Assembly: GCF_011947195.1 (NCBI RefSeq)
Contig: NZ_JAATVY010000012.1
Location: 124,001-188,000 of the forward strand
Origin: Planosporangium thailandense
Lineage (GTDB): Bacteria > Actinomycetota > Actinomycetes > Mycobacteriales > Micromonosporaceae
Direction: 5' to 3'
DNA length: 64,000 bases
The notes under the pieces were generated by a model. The model had not been told where the DNA came from. It did not search any database and worked only from the letters and a program-made list of their open reading frames with translations. Below are positions 60,008 through 64,000 of the stretch, piece after piece (the first letter of the stretch is position 1; each line of letters starts with the position of its first letter). The position numbers and the translations under genes are program-made.

Positions 60008-61618
60008 ATGCAGGTGACTCCGGTGTACGCGGGCGAAGGAACTGCCGCCCTCCTCGCCGGGCTGTCCGCGCGGACGCCCGAGGTCGAGGACCGGCTGGCG
60101 GCTGCGCTGCGGGCGATGGAGATGGTCCCCATTGCCGAGTTCCGGACCGTCGCGGAGCCGGCCCGGCGCGCGGAGCGGCTGGCGGCCGAAGTGGGCCGCG
60201 AGGACCTGCGGATGCGCGCCCGCCTGGTACGGGCCTCGGTGCTGCTGCGCGACGGCGACACCACGGGGTCGGGCCGCATCGCACACGACGTCCACGCCTG
60301 GGCCGCCGCCCACGACGACAGGTACCTGTTGGCGCGCAGCCACCACCGGCTTTCGGCGTTCTTCTTCCACGTGGGCGACCTGGCCGACGCGCTCGCCCAC
60401 GCCGTCCAGTCGGTGGCGTACACCGGTGACGAGGTGCCGGACCGTATGCGCGCCGAGCACCTGATGACTCTGGCGATCATGCTCGCCGAGAATGGCTCGC
60501 CGGACGAAGCGCGCGGCCGGCACCGGGAGGCGCTGGACCTCGCCACGTCGATCGGCGACGCCGAGCTGTCGCTGCGGATCGTCAATACCATGGCGTACAC
60601 GGCGTACACCTACGGCGACATCCAGGAGGCGGGGGAGCTCGTCGAGCGGATGCGGGAGTTCCCGGAGCGGCACGGCCAGCCGCTGGCCGCGAGTGAGCTC
60701 GACACGATCGCCCGGATCGAGATGATGCAGGGCAGGTACGCCGAGGCGGAGGCCGCCCTGCGCCCCGTCCTGGAGGGGATGGCCGGGCTCGCGCCCAGCG
60801 AGGGGCACGGGCTGGCCGAGTGTCTGCTCACGGTCGCCGAGGCACAGCGGTTGCGCGGCGCTATCGACGCCGCGCAGGCCACCCTCGACCGGGCGGTCGC
60901 CGTGTGTGAGGAGCGGGGGCTGGCCTCCCACCGGGCGCAGATCCGGCAGGAGCAGGCCGCGCTGTACGCGGCGACCGGGCGGTTCCGGGAGGCGTACGAG
61001 GAGTACGTGCGCTTCCACGCCGAGTCCCAGGCACTGCAGTCGGCCCAGCGCGAGGCCCGCGCCCGGGCGCTGCAGGCGGTGTTCGAGACCGAGGAGGCGC
61101 GCCGGGAGAGCATCCGGTTCCGGGAAATGGCCCAGCGGGACGCGCTCACCGGGCTGTTCAACCGCCGTTACGTCGACGAGCACCTGGGCGGGTTGATCGA
61201 CAGCGGCACCCCGGTGTCGGTGGCGCTGGTCGACCTGGACTACTTCAAACGGGTCAACGACACGCTGTCGCACGCCGCGGGCGATCTCGTGCTCCAGCGG
61301 GTGGCCGAACTGCTCGCCGAAGCCGCGGGCGACGGCGCGGTCGCGGCCCGGCTCGGCGGCGAGGAGTTCCTGCTGATCTTCCCCGATATCGACACCGATG
61401 AGACGGTACGCCGCTGCGAGAAGATGCGGCGGGCGATCCAGGGGCACCCGTGGCGGCCGATCACCGGCGACCTACCGGTCACGGCGAGTATCGGCGTCGC
61501 GACCGTCACCGGCGGCCGGGGCTCACCGTCGGCGCTGCTGGCGCAGGCCGACCGGAACCTGTACGCGGCGAAGCGGGCCGGGCGCGACCGGGTCGTCGCC
61601 GACCCGGCGGCTGCCTAG
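60008..61618 (+). CDS. TPR-GGDEF diguanylate cyclase, paralogue 1
   Basis: 536 residues. The first 360 are helical repeats of TPR/MalT type (LVRASVLLRDGDTTGSGRIA, then HAWAAAHDDRYLLARSHHRL and so on) ending in a coiled-coil helix (QREARARALQAVFETEEAR). The GGDEF domain follows with DALTGLFNRRYVDEHL, LVDLDYFKRVND and RLGGEEFLLIF. No RxxD inhibitory site is present. It is soluble, so it probably senses a partner protein or small ligand. ATG 60008 or TTG 59978. First of three tandem copies. Confidence 0.9.
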   Translation: MQVTPVYAGEGTAALLAGLSARTPEVEDRLAAALRAMEMVPIAEFRTVAEPARRAERLAAEVGREDLRMRARLVRASVLLRDGDTTGSGRIAHDVHAWAAAHDDRYLLARSHHRLSAFFFHVGDLADALAHAVQSVAYTGDEVPDRMRAEHLMTLAIMLAENGSPDEARGRHREALDLATSIGDAELSLRIVNTMAYTAYTYGDIQEAGELVERMREFPERHGQPLAASELDTIARIEMMQGRYAEAEAALRPVLEGMAGLAPSEGHGLAECLLTVAEAQRLRGAIDAAQATLDRAVAVCEERGLASHRAQIRQEQAALYAATGRFREAYEEYVRFHAESQALQSAQREARARALQAVFETEEARRESIRFREMAQRDALTGLFNRRYVDEHLGGLIDSGTPVSVALVDLDYFKRVNDTLSHAAGDLVLQRVAELLAEAAGDGAVAARLGGEEFLLIFPDIDTDETVRRCEKMRRAIQGHPWRPITGDLPVTASIGVATVTGGRGSPSALLAQADRNLYAAKRAGRDRVVADPAAA

Positions 61619-61629
61619 CCGACCACCGT

Positions 61630-61655
61630 GCACCGTGACGGCAACCCGACGGTGC
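61630..61655 (+). terminator. Hairpin after TPR-GGDEF paralogue 1
   Basis: gcaccgt (61630-61636) pairs with acggtgc (61649-61655). A closely related sequence with the same gacggcaacccgacgg core follows paralogue 2 at about 63388, showing that the whole intergenic block was duplicated with the genes. Confidence 0.5.
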
Positions 61656-61676
61656 GTGAGAACGCACCCCGTCCGG

Positions 61677-61721
61677 CCTAACCTTGACTCTCGTCATTTG
61701 AGACGACTCATTTGAGACGAC
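61677..61721 (+). promoter_or_regulatory. Promoter-like element and 14-bp repeat before paralogue 2
   Basis: cctaaccttgactctcgtca (61677-61696) recurs before paralogue 3 at 63439-63458 with two differences. Its TAACCT could be a -10 box. It is followed here by two tandem copies of tcatttgagacgac (61694-61707, 61708-61721), absent in the third copy's promoter. Confidence 0.5.
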
Positions 61722-61742
61722 GACGACGAATTGCGGGTCACG

Positions 61743-63380
61743 ATGAACACGGCGGTGCAGGCGGGGGAGGCAGCGACGCCGGCTGCCGACATCGCCGGTC
61801 TCCTGATCGGGCTGTCCGCCGACACGCCGCAGGCCGAGGCCCGGCTGGTCACGGCGCTGGAGGCGCTGGAAGCCGTCCCGCCCGCTGAGTTCCGCGGCGT
61901 CGCCGGGCCGGCCGAGCGCGCCGAGCGGCTGGCGACCGAGCTCGGCCGCACCGACCTTCGCATGCGGGCCCGCCTGCTGCGCGGGTCCGTGCTGCTGCGC
62001 GACGGCGACACCGCGGCGGCGGGCCGCATCGCCCATGACGTCCTCGCGTGGGCCACCGAGCACGACCACGGGTATCTGCTGGCCCGCGGTCACCGCGGCC
62101 TTTCGGCGTTCTTCTACTACGTGGGCAACATGCCCGACGCGCTGGCCCACGCGGTCCAGTCGGTGGCGTACACCGGTGCCGAGGTGCCGGCCCGGCAGCG
62201 CGCCGAGCACCTGCTGCTGCTGGCGATCACGCTTGACGACAACGGATCTCCGGACGAGGCCCGGCGACGGTACCGCGAGGCGCTCGACCTCGCCACGTCC
62301 ATCGAGGACGCCGAACTGTCGCTGCGGATCGTCAACAGCATGGCGTACATGGCGTACTCCTCCGGTGCGCTCGCCGAAGCGCGGGAGCTCGTCGAACAGA
62401 TGCGGGTCTTTCCGGAGCGGCACGGCCAGCCGCTGGGCGCCAGCGATCTCGACACGATCGCCCGCATCGAGCTGGCGCAGGGGCGCTACGCCGAGGCGGA
62501 GGCCACCCTGCGCCCCGTACTCGACGGGACGGCGGGGCTGACGCCCAGCGAGGGGCACGGGCTGGCGGAGTGCCTGCTCACCGTCGCCGAGGCGCAGCGG
62601 CTGCGCGGGGACGTCACGGCCGCCCAGGCGACGCTCGACCGGGCGGTCGCGGTGTGTGAGGAGCGGGGGCTGGCCTCACACCGGGCGCGGGTGCGGGAGG
62701 AGCGGGCCGCGCTGCACGCGGCGGCCGACCGCTACCGCGAGGCGTACGAGGAGTACGTGCTCTTCCATGCCGAGTCCCAGGCGCTGCAGTCGGCGCAGCG
62801 GGAGGCGCGGGCCCGCGCGCTGCAGGCCGTACTCGAGACCGAGGAGGCCCGGCGGGACAGCCTCCGCTTCCGCGAACTGGCCCTCCGCGACCCGCTGACC
62901 GGCCTGTACAACCGCCGTTACGTCGACGACCGGCTCGCCGCGCTGCTGGACGACGCGGCGGCCGACCGCGCCCCGCTGTCGGTGGCGCTGGTCGACCTCG
63001 ACCACTTCAAGCGCATCAACGACACCCTCTCGCACGCCGCCGGTGACCTTGTGCTCCGACGGTTCGCGGAACTGCTGTCCGACGCGGCGGTGGACCTGGG
63101 GGTGGCAGCCCGGCTGGGCGGGGAGGAGTTCCTCCTCATCCTCCCGCAGACCGGCGCCGACGAAGCGGTACGCCGCTGCGAGCGGCTCCGCAGGCAGGTC
63201 GTCGCCCACGACTGGGCGCCGATCACCGGACGCGTCCCGGTGTCGGTGAGCATCGGCGTCACGACCGCCGGCGACGGGCGCGGCTCACCGTCGGCGCTGC
63301 TGGCGCAGGCCGACCGGAACCTGTACGCGGCGAAGCGGGCCGGGCGCAACCGGGTCGTCGCCGATCCGGCCGGTGCCTAG
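61743..63380 (+). CDS. TPR-GGDEF diguanylate cyclase, paralogue 2
   Basis: 545 residues, clearly homologous along its length to paralogue 1 (for example LSLRIVNSMAYMAYSSGALA versus LSLRIVNTMAYTAYTYGDIQ). GGDEF domain: DPLTGLYNRRYVDDRL, LVDLDHFKRINDTLSH and RLGGEEFLLILP, active-site residues intact, no RxxD I-site. The linker after RYVDDRL is longer (DDAAADRAP). ATG 61743 (upstream in-frame start at 61731 excluded). It probably arose by tandem duplication and has diverged mainly in the repeat domain, the presumed input region. Confidence 0.9.
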   Translation: MNTAVQAGEAATPAADIAGLLIGLSADTPQAEARLVTALEALEAVPPAEFRGVAGPAERAERLATELGRTDLRMRARLLRGSVLLRDGDTAAAGRIAHDVLAWATEHDHGYLLARGHRGLSAFFYYVGNMPDALAHAVQSVAYTGAEVPARQRAEHLLLLAITLDDNGSPDEARRRYREALDLATSIEDAELSLRIVNSMAYMAYSSGALAEARELVEQMRVFPERHGQPLGASDLDTIARIELAQGRYAEAEATLRPVLDGTAGLTPSEGHGLAECLLTVAEAQRLRGDVTAAQATLDRAVAVCEERGLASHRARVREERAALHAAADRYREAYEEYVLFHAESQALQSAQREARARALQAVLETEEARRDSLRFRELALRDPLTGLYNRRYVDDRLAALLDDAAADRAPLSVALVDLDHFKRINDTLSHAAGDLVLRRFAELLSDAAVDLGVAARLGGEEFLLILPQTGADEAVRRCERLRRQVVAHDWAPITGRVPVSVSIGVTTAGDGRGSPSALLAQADRNLYAAKRAGRNRVVADPAGA

Positions 63381-63438
63381 CCGTCCACGGTGCACCGCGA
63401 CGGCAACCCGACGGGACGGTCCACGGCAACCGGTCCGA

Positions 63439-63458
63439 CCTAACCTTGAGTCTTGTCA
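63439..63458 (+). promoter_or_regulatory. Promoter-like element before paralogue 3
   Basis: cctaaccttgagtcttgtca repeats the element at 61677-61696 with two mismatches and lies 29 bases before ATG 63488. Conservation between duplicated genes supports a promoter or operator role, with TAACCT as candidate -10. Confidence 0.5.
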
Positions 63459-63487
63459 GCGTGAGGCGAAGGTGAATACGGGTCGGT

Positions 63488-64000
63488 ATGGATACGGCGG
63501 TGAAGGCGGGGGCGGCAGCGGCCGCCGGTACGACGACGCCCGCTGCCGACATCGCTGACCTCGTCGCCCGGCTGTCCCCGCGTACCCCTCAGCTCGAGGC
63601 CCGGCTGACGGCGGCGCTGGAGGCGATGGAGACGATCCCCGCCGAGCGCTACCGCACGGTCCACGCGCCGGCGGAACGCGCGGAGCGGCTGGCTGTCGAG
63701 ATTGGCCGCCCGGATCTGCAGATGCGCGCGCGGCTGGTCCGCGCGGACGTACTGCGGCGGGACGGGGACACGGTCGAGGCGGGCCGGATCGCCAAGCAGG
63801 TGAACGCGTGGGCCGCCGAGAACGACCACCAGTACCTGCTCGCCCGCAGCCACCGCAACCTCGCGCAGTTCTTCCGGCACGTCGGCGACCTGGCGGACGC
63901 GCTGGCGCACGCGGTCCAGTCGGTGGCGCACACCGAGGTGTCCATGCCGGCGCGGATCCGAGCCGAGCACCTGGCGACCCTCGCGGTGGTGCTCGACGAG
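63488..64000 (+). CDS. TPR-GGDEF protein, paralogue 3 (cut by window end)
   Basis: Only the first 171 codons are present. They match the N-terminal repeat domain of paralogues 1 and 2 (PAADIADLVARLSPRTPQLE, RAERLAVEIGRPDLQMRARL, then LADALAHAVQSVAHTE). The GGDEF part would lie beyond 64000 and is assumed, not seen. Start ATG 63488 corresponds to the starts of the other copies. Confidence 0.85.
   Translation, partial: MDTAVKAGAAAAAGTTTPAADIADLVARLSPRTPQLEARLTAALEAMETIPAERYRTVHAPAERAERLAVEIGRPDLQMRARLVRADVLRRDGDTVEAGRIAKQVNAWAAENDHQYLLARSHRNLAQFFRHVGDLADALAHAVQSVAHTEVSMPARIRAEHLATLAVVLDE

Noticed and set aside
1-64000. CRISPR array, dnd cluster, rRNA genes, riboswitches, replication origin
   Set aside because: No regularly spaced direct repeats, no rRNA signatures and no recognisable riboswitch cores were seen on reading. 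The Cas4-like nuclease has no cas neighbours.

Overview
The window is high-GC DNA with frequent GTG starts, four-base ATGA/GTGA gene overlaps and lineage-restricted families (DUF4193, LLM/F420-type enzymes, ESX-type substrates, a cysteine-less HesB protein, DUF1707). This points to a filamentous actinomycete. Micromonosporaceae is plausible, but the sequence alone does not fix the genus. About 63 intact genes, one tRNA and roughly ten gene remnants can be supported.

1-16 kb is mostly chromosomal housekeeping and signalling. A redox operon (DUF2255, aldo/keto reductase, CMD protein) lies divergent from an MmyB-type regulator. An HxlR regulator faces a DinB-like enzyme across a perfect inverted repeat, and a NarL-type two-component pair follows. 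A large secreted metalloprotease is next, then argS, preceded by an arginine-rich 26-codon leader ORF and hairpins that look like a ribosome-mediated attenuator. MTA phosphorylase and a VOC protein are driven from back-to-back promoters, followed by YqgE. 16.6-17.9 kb is a scar: tRNA-Ala(GGC), a strong hairpin, a lower-GC membrane protein and the C-terminal piece of a tyrosine integrase.

18-31 kb holds a Na+/H+ antiporter, small actinobacterial proteins, a PAS-GGDEF cyclase, a HesB-like protein, a lipase, an AzlCD exporter, a secreted S33 peptidase, an LLM oxidoreductase and a winged-helix protein.

31-50 kb is accessory and rich in defence and conflict genes. A Mrr-like restriction remnant is followed by a tightly overlapping four-gene operon: a helical protein, a Cas4/AddB-like PD-(D/E)XK nuclease with four cysteines, an unknown 487-aa protein and an SF1 helicase. 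This operon is the best candidate for an undescribed system. Next come broken pieces of what may be a nonribosomal-peptide locus (D-amino-acid oxidase, thioesterase, TauD-type dioxygenase) around an intact MFS exporter, with an ISKra4-like transposase scar. After an orphan ribonucleotide-reductase C-terminal domain there is a sulfur-binding-domain HNH nuclease (type IV restriction), an ESX-type toxin-immunity cassette, a PLD-helicase-DUF3427 protein and a VapBC pair.

50-64 kb carries a likely operon (APC permease, GNAT, carotenoid oxygenase, ADP-ribosylglycohydrolase), a GPP34 protein, a stand-alone CHAT-like protease, a SprT-like metalloprotease, a DUF1707 protein, a secreted S53 sedolisin and three tandem TPR-GGDEF paralogues. 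The third paralogue runs off the window end.
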